NCBI GenBank assembly: GCA_934718155.1
Contig: CAKUZF010000031.1
Location: 1-31,502 of the forward strand
DNA from: an uncultured Parabacteroides sp.
GTDB lineage: Bacteria; Bacteroidota; Bacteroidia; Bacteroidales; Tannerellaceae
DNA: 31,502 nt
Reading direction: 5' to 3'
The notes under the pieces were generated by a model. That model saw only the letters and a list, made by a program, of their open reading frames with translations, had not been told where the DNA came from and ran no database searches. Every line of letters starts with the position of its first letter. The first letter of the stretch is position 1. Made by a program: the position numbers and the translations under genes. Positions 1-7,468 of this stretch are shown here, in pieces.

Positions 1-97
1 GCATTGTGGATGAAAAATTTTTCTTATACCGTCTTGCCCGTATTTATGCCTATCCCCACTAAATTTCGACTGAGCCATAAAAGGTTTATCTACCAAT

Positions 98-139
98 AAA
101 AAAATCCTTGGCGATCGTATCGACTGCCAAGGATTTTTT
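98..139 (-). terminator. Intrinsic terminator downstream of tRNA-Arg
   Basis: A perfect 10-bp inverted repeat (AATCCTTGGC at 103-112, GCCAAGGATT at 126-135) with a 13-nt loop is followed, on the minus strand, by a run of seven T residues. It lies just past the 3' end of the tRNA. T residues also follow on the plus side, so it could work in both directions. Confidence 0.8.
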
Positions 140-142
140 GTG

Positions 143-216
143 TGACCCGGGTGGGACTCAAACCCACGACCTTCAGAACCGGAATCTGACGCTCTATTCA
201 ACTAAGCTACCAGGCC
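143..216 (-). tRNA. tRNA-Arg (anticodon CCG)
   Basis: The minus strand folds into a full cloverleaf. The acceptor arm GGCCTGG pairs with CCGGGTC, allowing G-U pairs. The D arm is GCTT/GAGC. The anticodon stem TCAGA/TCTGA encloses the loop TTCCGGT, giving anticodon CCG, which reads the Arg codon CGG. The T arm is GTGGG-TTTGAGT-CCCAC. The discriminator base is A, and the 3' CCA is not encoded, so it must be added after transcription. The gene is monocistronic, with a promoter immediately upstream and a terminator immediately downstream. Confidence 0.93.
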
Positions 217-226
217 AAAAGCGGGA

Positions 227-257
227 CAAATGTAAGCATAATCCGTTAGTTACGCAA
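227..257 (-). promoter_or_regulatory. Promoter of tRNA-Arg
   Basis: On the minus strand TTTG (TTG at 255-257) is separated by 20 nt from TACATTTG (227-234), a perfect match to the Bacteroidetes -33/-7 pattern TTTG / TAnnTTTG. The predicted start lies only a few bases before the tRNA 5' end. Confidence 0.7.
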
Positions 258-281
258 ACGGCCCGCCTATTTTCTTTTTGC

Positions 282-312
282 TTTGCATTTTCCCTATTAA
301 TCGTTACCTTTG
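282..312 (+). promoter_or_regulatory. Promoter of asnA-ung
   Basis: TTTG (282-285), a 19-nt spacer and TACCTTTG (305-312) match the Bacteroidetes primary sigma factor consensus. Transcription would begin near 317-320, leaving a leader of about 30 nt before the asnA ATG. Confidence 0.7.
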
Positions 313-350
313 CTGCGTTATAACAAAAATAAATCGAAAATAGACAAATT

Positions 351-1388
351 ATGAGCTATTTGATTAAACCTGCGGGCTATAAAGCTCTGCTTAACTTGCC
401 CCAGACGGAAATGGGTATCAAGAAGATAAAAGACTTCTTTCAGCAGAACCTCTCTTCGGAGTTGCGTCTGAGACGTGTGACGGCTCCCCTTTTCGTGCTG
501 AAAGGCATGGGTATTAATGACGATTTGAATGGAACGGAGCGTGCTGTCACCTTCCCGATCAAGGACTTGGGCGATGCGAAAGCCGAGATTGTTCATTCGC
601 TGGCGAAATGGAAACGACTGACATTGGCCGACTATCAGATTGAGGAGGGCTATGGCATCTATACGGATATGAATGCCATTCGCTCAGACGAGGAGCTTGA
701 CAATCTCCACTCGCTCTATGTGGACCAATGGGATTGGGAGCTGGTGATGAGCCCGGCACAGCGAAACATCGCTTTCTTGAAGGAGATTGTGCGTCGTATT
801 TATGCGGCGATGGTGCGTACGGAATATTTGGTGTATGAGATGTTCCCGCTGATTAAGCCGGAGCTGCCTCATGAGATTAAGTTCATCCATGCGGAGGAGT
901 TGCGTCAGAAGTATCCCAATCTCACTCCGAAGGAGCGTGAGGATGCGATCGCAAAGGAATATGGAGCGGTGTTTATTATAGGTATAGGCGCGCCGCTGGG
1001 CGACGGAAAGAAGCACGACGGTCGTGCCCCCGACTACGACGATTGGTCTACCGTGGCTGAGAACGGCTTGGTAGGCTTAAATGGCGATTTGCTGGTGTGG
1101 GATGCGGTGTTGAGTCGCGCTTTGGAGCTTTCTTCTATGGGTATCCGTGTAGACCGGGAGGCGATGTTGCGTCAGTTGAAAGCATGTGGCGCTGAGGATC
1201 GTGCGCAGCTCTATTTCCACCAGCGTTTGTTGAACGGCGAGCTGCCGCAGAGCATCGGTGGCGGTATCGGTCAGAGTCGCCTCTGCATGTTCTATCTGCG
1301 TAAAGGTCACATTGGCGAGATCCAGTCGAGCATCTGGCCGGAAGAGATGCGCCAGGAGGCAAGAGCTGCGGGCATGTACTTGATTTAA
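351..1388 (+). CDS. asnA: Aspartate--ammonia ligase (asparagine synthetase A)
   Basis: A cytoplasmic enzyme that makes asparagine from aspartate, ammonia and ATP through an aspartyl-AMP intermediate. It is unrelated to the glutamine-using AsnB and belongs to the class II aminoacyl-tRNA synthetase fold. The 345 residues cover the whole family length. Recognisable blocks include the N-terminal RVTAPLFVLKGMGINDDLNG region (about residues 41-60), the central DQWDWE segment, and the C-terminal glycine-rich GGGIGQSRLCMF motif, which is the class II-like ATP-binding motif. The ATG start follows a well-placed promoter with a short leader. ung begins 20 nt after the stop on the same strand, so the two are probably co-transcribed. 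Nothing looks broken. Confidence 0.95.
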   Translation: MSYLIKPAGYKALLNLPQTEMGIKKIKDFFQQNLSSELRLRRVTAPLFVLKGMGINDDLNGTERAVTFPIKDLGDAKAEIVHSLAKWKRLTLADYQIEEGYGIYTDMNAIRSDEELDNLHSLYVDQWDWELVMSPAQRNIAFLKEIVRRIYAAMVRTEYLVYEMFPLIKPELPHEIKFIHAEELRQKYPNLTPKEREDAIAKEYGAVFIIGIGAPLGDGKKHDGRAPDYDDWSTVAENGLVGLNGDLLVWDAVLSRALELSSMGIRVDREAMLRQLKACGAEDRAQLYFHQRLLNGELPQSIGGGIGQSRLCMFYLRKGHIGEIQSSIWPEEMRQEARAAGMYLI

Positions 1389-1408
1389 GAACGATAATAG
1401 ATTGCGTA

Positions 1409-2071
1409 ATGGATGTGAAGATTGAGGAGAGCTGGAAACGGCGATTGGCGGATGAGTTTGAGAAGGAATACTTTGTGCGGTTGACCGATTTCGTCAAATC
1501 GGAATATCGACAGGGGGCGGTTTACCCTCCTGGCCCTTCGATGTTCAATGCCTTCGCTCATTGTCCGTTCGACAAGGTGAAAGTGGTCATCTTAGGCCAA
1601 GATCCTTATCACGAGCCGGGGCAGGCACATGGCCTTTGCTTCTCGGTGCAGGACGATGTTCCTTTCCCGCCCTCTTTGGTCAACATCTTTAAGGAAATAC
1701 AGTCTGACTTAGGGAAACCTATCCCTGCTACAGGCAACTTGACTCGCTGGGCGGATCAGGGGGTGCTCTTGCTGAACGCCACCTTGACCGTTCGTGCGCA
1801 TCAAGCGGGTTCGCATCAAAACCGAGGTTGGGAGACATTTACGGATGCGGTGATCCATCGGCTGGCGCAGGAGCGCAGCCACATTGTCTATCTTTTGTGG
1901 GGGGCGTATGCTCAGCGAAAGGGCGCTTTTATTGATGGCAAGAAGAACTTGGTGCTGAAGTCGGCGCATCCTTCGCCCTTGTCGGCCTACAGGGGCTTCT
2001 TTGGCAACAAGCATTTCAGCCAAGCCAATGATTATTTGGTGGCTACGGGGCAGACTCCAATTGATTGGTAA
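1409..2071 (+). CDS. ung: Uracil-DNA glycosylase, family 1
   Basis: Removes uracil from DNA at the first step of base excision repair. The 220-residue protein carries the full family-1 signature. The water-activating loop GQDPYHEPGQAHG places the catalytic Asp at residue 65. The segment LLLNATLTVRAHQAGSH follows at about residues 121-137. The leucine-loop motif HPSPLSAYRGFFG places the catalytic His at residue 187. It lies 20 nt after asnA and is likely the second gene of that transcript. It faces the DUF4834 gene convergently across a 15-nt gap, with no obvious intrinsic terminator between them. Confidence 0.96.
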   Translation: MDVKIEESWKRRLADEFEKEYFVRLTDFVKSEYRQGAVYPPGPSMFNAFAHCPFDKVKVVILGQDPYHEPGQAHGLCFSVQDDVPFPPSLVNIFKEIQSDLGKPIPATGNLTRWADQGVLLLNATLTVRAHQAGSHQNRGWETFTDAVIHRLAQERSHIVYLLWGAYAQRKGAFIDGKKNLVLKSAHPSPLSAYRGFFGNKHFSQANDYLVATGQTPIDW

Positions 2072-2086
2072 GAGAAGGAGCGGGGG

Positions 2087-2326
2087 TTATTCCACCTCCT
2101 CATAGTCGACATACTCTCCGTCGCTTTGATCGAAGATCTTCTTTCGAGGAGTGCTCTCCGCACGTGAAGAAGAGGATTGCTTGCGTGAGGAGGAGGAGTT
2201 ATGCGCTTGCTGGCTGTTGTTGTTGGGCCCGAAGAAGAATCGTTTGGCCATGCGCAAGACGGAGAAGCCCATCAAGAACATCAACAACACGAACATGAAA
2301 AACATGACGAACAAGAACTTGAACAT
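2087..2326 (-). CDS. Small membrane protein, DUF4834-like
   Basis: A 79-residue protein with one very hydrophobic N-terminal segment (about residues 3-25), a short basic patch, a Ser/Asn/Gln-rich linker (residues 36-58) and an acidic tail ending YVDYEEVE. This resembles the Bacteroidetes DUF4834 family of short single-span membrane proteins, whose role is not known. It starts 4 nt after the pssA stop and is the last gene of the psd-pssA transcript. That suggests a membrane-related role, but this is only context. The family assignment is from memory of the pattern and is moderate. Confidence 0.7.
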   Translation of the reverse strand: MFKFLFVMFFMFVLLMFLMGFSVLRMAKRFFFGPNNNSQQAHNSSSSRKQSSSSRAESTPRKKIFDQSDGEYVDYEEVE

Positions 2327-2330
2327 ATCT

Positions 2331-3032
2331 TTAATGCTTTTTATTCAGTAACGACAAAATGACATAGAGCAGGATTGTTCCTGCGATACCTAAGCTACCC
2401 CATAGGGCGACGAACGCAATGGCGCAAGCCACTAAAATATAGCGAAGCTCATTGCCTTTCCATCCCCATGATTTCACTTTTAAAGAGAACATAGGCACCT
2501 CGGAGACTAACAGCCAAGAGGTGAAGCAGGCCAAAGGCAATAGGGTTGCCGTTAGCAGTGTCGCATGGCCCTCAACCAAGGGCTGCGTAGCGTAGGCCAT
2601 TGAGCCCCAAAAGAGGGCGTGGGCCGGAACAGGCAAGCCGATAAAGGAGGTGGTTTGTCGCTCATCTATATTGAACTTGGCCAAGCGAAGCCCCGAGAAG
2701 GCCGGAATCACGAAGGCCAGGTAGGGGACGTAGCCATTCAGTTCGCCCAAAGGAAGGGTCGGGGCCGTCTCGGTCAAAAGGCGAAAGAGCACCATGCCAG
2801 GAGCGACACCGAAACTAACCTGATCGGAGAGGGAGTCCAGCTCCTTGCCCATTGGAGAATAGGCTTTCAGCAGACGGGCTGCGAATCCATCCATGAAATC
2901 GAATACCGCCGCAATCATGATCCACAGCAACGCCGCGAAGAGGTTGCCCTCGAACGCCATCACGGTGGCGATACACCCTGAGACTAAGCTCATGCAGGTG
3001 ATGGAATTAGGGATATGTTTTCTGATTGTCAT
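2331..3032 (-). CDS. pssA: CDP-diacylglycerol--serine O-phosphatidyltransferase
   Basis: Makes phosphatidylserine from CDP-diacylglycerol and serine in the inner membrane. The 233-residue protein has the CDP-alcohol phosphatidyltransferase motif D-G-x2-A-R-x8-G-x3-D-x3-D at residues 48-70 (D48, G49, R53, G62, D66, D70), plus several hydrophobic segments as expected for this family. I chose the ATG at 3032 rather than an upstream in-frame start. The protein then begins MTIRKHIPNS, a typical family start, and the ATG overlaps the psd stop as ATGA, a 4-nt overlap consistent with coupled translation. Psd acts directly on its product. Confidence 0.94.
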   Translation of the reverse strand: MTIRKHIPNSITCMSLVSGCIATVMAFEGNLFAALLWIMIAAVFDFMDGFAARLLKAYSPMGKELDSLSDQVSFGVAPGMVLFRLLTETAPTLPLGELNGYVPYLAFVIPAFSGLRLAKFNIDERQTTSFIGLPVPAHALFWGSMAYATQPLVEGHATLLTATLLPLACFTSWLLVSEVPMFSLKVKSWGWKGNELRYILVACAIAFVALWGSLGIAGTILLYVILSLLNKKH

Positions 3033-3688
3033 TTTGATAATCGGGCTATAGGCGTTTGATTGCCTGTTACTTTCTGATCCATCTCGACTAAGACCTCCGT
3101 GCCGACAGGCAGGTAGAGATCTACACGAGAACCAAACTTGATGAAGCCCATTTGCTCGTCCACATGGCATTTGTCGCCCACTTTTGCGTAAGTCACAATG
3201 CGTCGAGCCATGGCTCCTGCGATCTGTCGGGCCAGGATGTCAACCCCTTGCCTGGTGGTAATCACCACGGCCGAGCGTTCGTTCTCGGTGCTGCTCTTAG
3301 GCAGGTAAGCTGCCATGAAGCGGCCGTTCTGATGCGAGACGTGCTTCACGGTTCCATTGACGGGGAACCAGTTGGCATGCACATTGAAGACCGACATGAA
3401 TATGGATACTTGCAAACATTGCTTATGAAGGATCTCATTCTCCATCACCTCCTCAATCGCTACAACCGTGCCATCGGCAGGTGCGATTACCAACCCTTCA
3501 GAATCGTAAGGGAAACGACGGTAGGGACTGCGGAAAAAGTTTAGGATCAAGAGGAAAAAGACCGTCGTGAGGAGTGTGACCGCATAAAACAGCCGCTCGC
3601 TTGCCGTGTAGTAAAGCGTTACGTTCAGGATGAAGATGAGCGTAAACAGCGTCAGCAATATTCCGGTTCCTTCTTTATGTACTTTCAT
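3029..3688 (-). CDS. psd: Phosphatidylserine decarboxylase proenzyme, short (PSD-A) type
   Basis: Decarboxylates phosphatidylserine to phosphatidylethanolamine. The 219-residue protein has two N-terminal hydrophobic segments (about residues 9-28 and 33-51) and the conserved core APADGTVVAIEE, then FMSVFNVHANWFPV and STENERS. The self-cleavage site is GFIKFGS: cutting before Ser187 would create the pyruvoyl group. The frame is open up to an ATG at 3733. That start lies upstream of the likely transcription start (about 3726), given the strong -7 element at 3731-3738. I therefore use ATG 3688, preceded by a GTG at 3697 that could also serve. The gene overlaps pssA by 4 nt. Confidence 0.93.
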   Translation of the reverse strand: MKVHKEGTGILLTLFTLIFILNVTLYYTASERLFYAVTLLTTVFFLLILNFFRSPYRRFPYDSEGLVIAPADGTVVAIEEVMENEILHKQCLQVSIFMSVFNVHANWFPVNGTVKHVSHQNGRFMAAYLPKSSTENERSAVVITTRQGVDILARQIAGAMARRIVTYAKVGDKCHVDEQMGFIKFGSRVDLYLPVGTEVLVEMDQKVTGNQTPIARLSK

Positions 3689-3730
3689 TTTTTTCACGTT
3701 CTGTCTCTCCGTTTTATATAAATGAGATTG

Positions 3731-3759
3731 CAAAAATATTCATTTTTACTGAATCTCAA
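3731..3759 (-). promoter_or_regulatory. Promoter of psd-pssA-DUF4834
   Basis: On the minus strand TTTTTG (TTG at 3757-3759), 18 nt, then TATTTTTG (3731-3738). It lies in the gap of about 80 nt between the addA-like stop and the psd start, so the phospholipid genes can be transcribed separately from the genes upstream. Its position also argues against the ATG at 3733 as the psd start. Confidence 0.65.
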
Positions 3760-3767
3760 AAATAATA

Positions 3768-6700
3768 TCAGGGTTTCACGGTTTCTATTTTGCCTAATTC
3801 AACATACCAGATGTATCCGGATACGGTTTTGTAGCCCATTTCGCGAATTAAACGGAGGTATTCTCTCACCTGTGCTTGGTGTGCTTTTAGTTTTCGCTGA
3901 CCGAACTTGTAGTCGATCACGACCACCTCGTCTCCTCGCAGCATCACACGGTCGGGGCGTTTAGCCAATCCGCTGCCAAACAGGATTTCTACCTCGTTTA
4001 GCACACGGTAGCGCCCGTCGTACCATTCGGTCGCTTCGGGCGTGTCTAATAGCCGAGAGAGTTTGTCCACCAACAGCGTGGATTCCTCGTGGTTGATGAC
4101 TCCTTCCATGCGATAGCCCTCCACGGCTTGGCGGATGTCGTCGACAGTGCGTATGCGACTTAGCACCTCGTGCATCAAGGTGCCATGTTTCCGGCGTGTA
4201 TTGTCGAAGAAATAGCTTTTGCCATGCAGGCGTAAGTGCAAGCGTTCGTCGGGCGAGATCGAGACGATGCGTTCCATGGGAATCTCCTCGACGGTTTGCT
4301 CGTTGTGCTTTTGGGTAGTGGTCCACCAGTCGCCCCACTCAAATCGCCCGACCTCTAAGTCGAAATGGGCCGGGAGAGACTCTAAGGCTTCTCCTTCTCG
4401 GGTGTGTGCGACGGTGAGTTGCAGACTTCTCCATAGCAGGTCGCCGATCGAGGAGAGTGTCTCTTCTTTTTTCCCTTTCGAGGCCGCTTTGGGCTTAGGT
4501 GCGAAAAGGACCAGTTCCTCTTTGGCTCGTGTCAGGCCCACATAGAGCGTGTTGAGGTTGTCCATGTAGGCATTGAGTCGCTCTTGAAAGTAGTCTGTGG
4601 CGAAATGGGTCATGCTCAGCCCCTTCCCATATCGGATAGGCACTAAGGGCAACTGATTGAATGGAGTCTCTTTCGGCTGGCACCACAGTGTTGGGGCGTG
4701 CCATTTGTGATCCAGCTCCCAGCCACAGAAAGGCAGAACTACCGCCTTGAAGCCTAAGCCTTTCGACTTGTGGATGGTCAGGATGCGAACGGCGTTCTGG
4801 CCCTCTGGGGCGGCGATTGTCTGTTGGCAGCCGCTTTCGTCCCACCATTTCAAGAACTCATTCAGGTCGGCCCTCTCCTTTTGCGTAAACTCGGCCACCT
4901 TGTCTAAGAAGGCTTGTGCGAAGGCCTGCTCCGAAGGCGAGATGTGATCTGCTACCAGGCGGAAAAGTGCCTCGGTTAATTCGTAGAGCGCATGGCGGGC
5001 ATAGCCAAGGAGCTGGCTGGCCCATTGCTCCTGGTCGGAATCGGCGGTAGAGAAGGTGCCACACATCACCCGATAGCTGTAAACCGCCAAGCGGCGCAAC
5101 GCCTTGTCGCGCGGATTGCATAAGAAGCGGAACACGGCGATGAAGAAGCGCACGGTGGGCGAGCCGCTGATATACAGGGCCTCGTCTGACAGGATGTCGT
5201 AGCGATAGGGCGATTCGGGATGCTCTTCTTTGTAAGTGAGCAGGGTCTTTGCCACTTGAGAGGCCTCTTTCTTCTTGCGCACCAAGATGGCGATGTCTCG
5301 CAAGGCATAGCCGTGCGCCTGCAGTTGTTGCAGTGTTTCGGGCAGTTGGGCCAAGGCCTGCTCTTCCCAATCGCTCTCTTCGGAGTCTTCTAAGAAATCG
5401 ATACGCACGTGGCCTGCCTGCTGCGCAAAGCGGGGCGGAATCCGCTGGTAGCTCTTGTCGTAGGCACGCATGAGTTGCAGGTTGAAGCGCATTTGCTCCT
5501 CTTGCGAGAGCGAGGAGCTTTCCAAGGACTCGTTGTAGTGTTGCTGTAACAGCATCGGGGCGATGGTGAAGAGCGCGTTGTTGAAGGCGACTACATGGTG
5601 GCAGCTTCGCCAATTATCCTTCAAGGTCTCTTCGGCCACCTCATCGCTGTTGAAATCTTGGCGCACCTGCTGGTCCAGCAGTGTCCAGTCGGAGTTGCGA
5701 AAGCGGTAGATGCTCTGCTTCACGTCTCCCACGATCAGGTTGTCGAGTCCCTGTGCCATGCTTTCGCCCACGAGGGAGCGGAAGTTGTCCCATTGCATGC
5801 CGCTCGTGTCTTGAAACTCGTCGATCATGTAATGGTCAACCTGTGTGCCGGTTTTTTCGTAGATGAAAGAGGTGTCGCTTCCTTCGATCACCTTGCTGAT
5901 CAGCTCGGTCGTATCGGCAATCAGCATCACGTTGTTCTTCTCGCGATACGCATTGATCTGCTGGGCCACGTCGGTCAGGATGCCCAAGGTGTAGTAGTCG
6001 CGTACAATCTCTTTAGCCGTGAAATAATCGGTCATTCCCTCATAGAGGTCGATGGCCTGTTTCACACAGTCGTTCAGCCCGTCGGCTACCGCTTTGCTGA
6101 TCTGCTCTTTCAGGTCGGCCGAGGCCTTCTTGGTGCTATATGCCTCGGGTTGGTCGGCCAGTCCTCTGAACGTGTCAGATGGAGCCTTCAACTCTCCCTT
6201 GGCCCAGACCTGGAAGAGTAGGAGCGGCGAGCGGCTTCCGCCTGCGAAGTCGGTTGGCTCCAGGCCATGCTGCTTCATCAAGCGCATCGCCTCCTCGCCG
6301 ATGCGCTTGGCCTGGTTTTCCTTGCTTTGGATCACTCTATAGAGATCCTCTTTGTATCGCGAGAGGTTCTGCTTGTTGTCTGACGGGCAAGCCTGGGCTC
6401 GATAGAAAGCCTTGTAGCTCTCCTTGAACAGTTCGCCGGCCAGCGACAGGATCTCCTGCCTGAAGTCCCAACCTTTTCCCTCTTCGATGCGATCTTCGGC
6501 GAAAGAGATTAGCCAGCCGAGTAGCTCCTTGTGCTCGGGCTTCGCCAAATCGTTCATGAGTTCATCTACCGCTTCGTTCAGCACCAGGTTGGTGTCTAAC
6601 TCGATGTTATAGCCGCCTTGCAGACCGATCTCGCGACTGAACGCACGGGTGATCTGCTGGAAGAACCGATCGATGGTGCTGATGTTGAAGGCCGAATAGT

Positions 6701-6986
6701 CGTGCAGGAGGGCGATCAGGATCTGATGCGCCTGCTTGCGCAACCGGGCTTCGGGCAGCTCATAGCGTTGCATGAGTGCCGGCAAATAGTCAGACGGCGC
6801 GCCCGATGCCAAGTTGTGTAGCTCTGCGACGATGCGGCTTTTCATCTCGTCGGTCGCCTTGTTGGTGAAGGTAACCGCCAAGATGCGCCTGAATGCGCCA
6901 GGGGCAGAGAAGAGCAGGGTGAGGTACTCGCCCGTCAGCTTATGGGTCTTGCCTGCCCCGGCGGAAGCTCTGTAGATTGTCAGCAT
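3768..6986 (-). CDS. UvrD/RecB-family helicase-nuclease, AddA-like
   Basis: A 1072-residue superfamily 1A DNA helicase with a fused nuclease, the layout of AddA/RecB enzymes that resect double-strand breaks. The N-terminus has the Walker A motif ASAGAGKT (residues 7-14), then motif Ia VTFTNKATDEMK. Walker B is YMIDEFQDTSG (about residue 390), followed by VGDVKQSIYRFR. Late helicase motifs are VRILTIHKSKGLGF and TLYVGLTRAKEEL. The C-terminal PD-(D/E)xK nuclease shows RPDRVM and the catalytic DYK in VIDYKFGQ, about 45 residues from the end. No AddB-like partner is in the window. The start is 15 nt after the SUI1-like gene. Whether to name it addA or recB-like depends on finding that partner. 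Confidence 0.9.
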   Translation of the reverse strand: MLTIYRASAGAGKTHKLTGEYLTLLFSAPGAFRRILAVTFTNKATDEMKSRIVAELHNLASGAPSDYLPALMQRYELPEARLRKQAHQILIALLHDYSAFNISTIDRFFQQITRAFSREIGLQGGYNIELDTNLVLNEAVDELMNDLAKPEHKELLGWLISFAEDRIEEGKGWDFRQEILSLAGELFKESYKAFYRAQACPSDNKQNLSRYKEDLYRVIQSKENQAKRIGEEAMRLMKQHGLEPTDFAGGSRSPLLLFQVWAKGELKAPSDTFRGLADQPEAYSTKKASADLKEQISKAVADGLNDCVKQAIDLYEGMTDYFTAKEIVRDYYTLGILTDVAQQINAYREKNNVMLIADTTELISKVIEGSDTSFIYEKTGTQVDHYMIDEFQDTSGMQWDNFRSLVGESMAQGLDNLIVGDVKQSIYRFRNSDWTLLDQQVRQDFNSDEVAEETLKDNWRSCHHVVAFNNALFTIAPMLLQQHYNESLESSSLSQEEQMRFNLQLMRAYDKSYQRIPPRFAQQAGHVRIDFLEDSEESDWEEQALAQLPETLQQLQAHGYALRDIAILVRKKKEASQVAKTLLTYKEEHPESPYRYDILSDEALYISGSPTVRFFIAVFRFLCNPRDKALRRLAVYSYRVMCGTFSTADSDQEQWASQLLGYARHALYELTEALFRLVADHISPSEQAFAQAFLDKVAEFTQKERADLNEFLKWWDESGCQQTIAAPEGQNAVRILTIHKSKGLGFKAVVLPFCGWELDHKWHAPTLWCQPKETPFNQLPLVPIRYGKGLSMTHFATDYFQERLNAYMDNLNTLYVGLTRAKEELVLFAPKPKAASKGKKEETLSSIGDLLWRSLQLTVAHTREGEALESLPAHFDLEVGRFEWGDWWTTTQKHNEQTVEEIPMERIVSISPDERLHLRLHGKSYFFDNTRRKHGTLMHEVLSRIRTVDDIRQAVEGYRMEGVINHEESTLLVDKLSRLLDTPEATEWYDGRYRVLNEVEILFGSGLAKRPDRVMLRGDEVVVIDYKFGQRKLKAHQAQVREYLRLIREMGYKTVSGYIWYVELGKIETVKP

Positions 6987-7001
6987 GGCCAGTTGGATGG
7001 T

Positions 7002-7346
7002 TTAGATCGTTCTACTCTTGGTGTAACCAGCCTTTTGCAACAGCTCCAATGCCTTTTGCCGAAAGTCGCCTTGCAGGATGATTTCGCCCTCCTTGGCGGA
7101 GCCGCCTACGCCACATTTCACCTTTAGCTCTTTGCCTAACGCCGCCAAGTCGTCGTTTGTCCCTCTGAAGCCGGTGATGAGTGTGACCACCTTGCCGCCG
7201 CGCCCCTTCTTGTCGAGGGCGATGCGGAGTGCCTGCTTTTCCTTCGGCAGGGTCTCCTCTTTTTCCACTTCGTTGGTCTCGTATTGAAAATCCGGATTGG
7301 TGGAATAGAGCACTCCCAGCCGATCCTTCCAGTCGTTCTTCTTCAT
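7002..7346 (-). CDS. SUI1/YciH-family translation factor-like protein
   Basis: A 114-residue homologue of eukaryotic initiation factor 1 (SUI1) and bacterial YciH, small proteins proposed to influence start-codon selection. The C-terminal half carries the family pattern: KGRGGKVVTLITGFRGTNDD, then LGKELKVKCGVGGSAKEGEIILQGDFRQKALELL in two adjacent stretches. The frame extends upstream to 7388. The ATG at 7346 gives MKKNDWKDRLGVLYSTNP, the usual family beginning. An ATG two codons earlier is also possible. It sits between the nucleoside kinase (122-nt gap) and the addA-like gene (15-nt gap), and is probably co-transcribed with the latter. Confidence 0.88.
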   Translation of the reverse strand: MKKNDWKDRLGVLYSTNPDFQYETNEVEKEETLPKEKQALRIALDKKGRGGKVVTLITGFRGTNDDLAALGKELKVKCGVGGSAKEGEIILQGDFRQKALELLQKAGYTKSRTI

Positions 7347-7468
7347 GTTCATTTCATTTATTAAGCAAATAAACGCATTTTTGCGCAAACGGCCTGCCTC
7401 TGTCTGCTTTTTATTTCCTTCGGGAACCTTTTGGGGCTCCTTCGAGAGAAAGCGGCGGCCGATTTGCC

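Noticed and set aside
108..323. 71-codon open frame over the tRNA region
   Set aside because: It overlaps the tRNA-Arg gene, its terminator and two promoters, and has no recognisable protein features.
3033..3170. Longer pssA start at 3170
   Set aside because: The extra 46 residues overlap psd in another frame and look like random translation. MTIRKHIPNS at 3032 is the normal family start.
3689..3733. Longer psd start at 3733
   Set aside because: The start would lie upstream of the likely transcription start, given the -7 box at 3731-3738, and the extra residues are not typical of the family.
5595..6221. 208-codon open frame opposite the AddA-like gene, and other long antisense frames (for example 16321-17571 and 23807-25054)
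   Set aside because: They are shadows of strong conserved genes on the other strand and have low-complexity, family-less translations.
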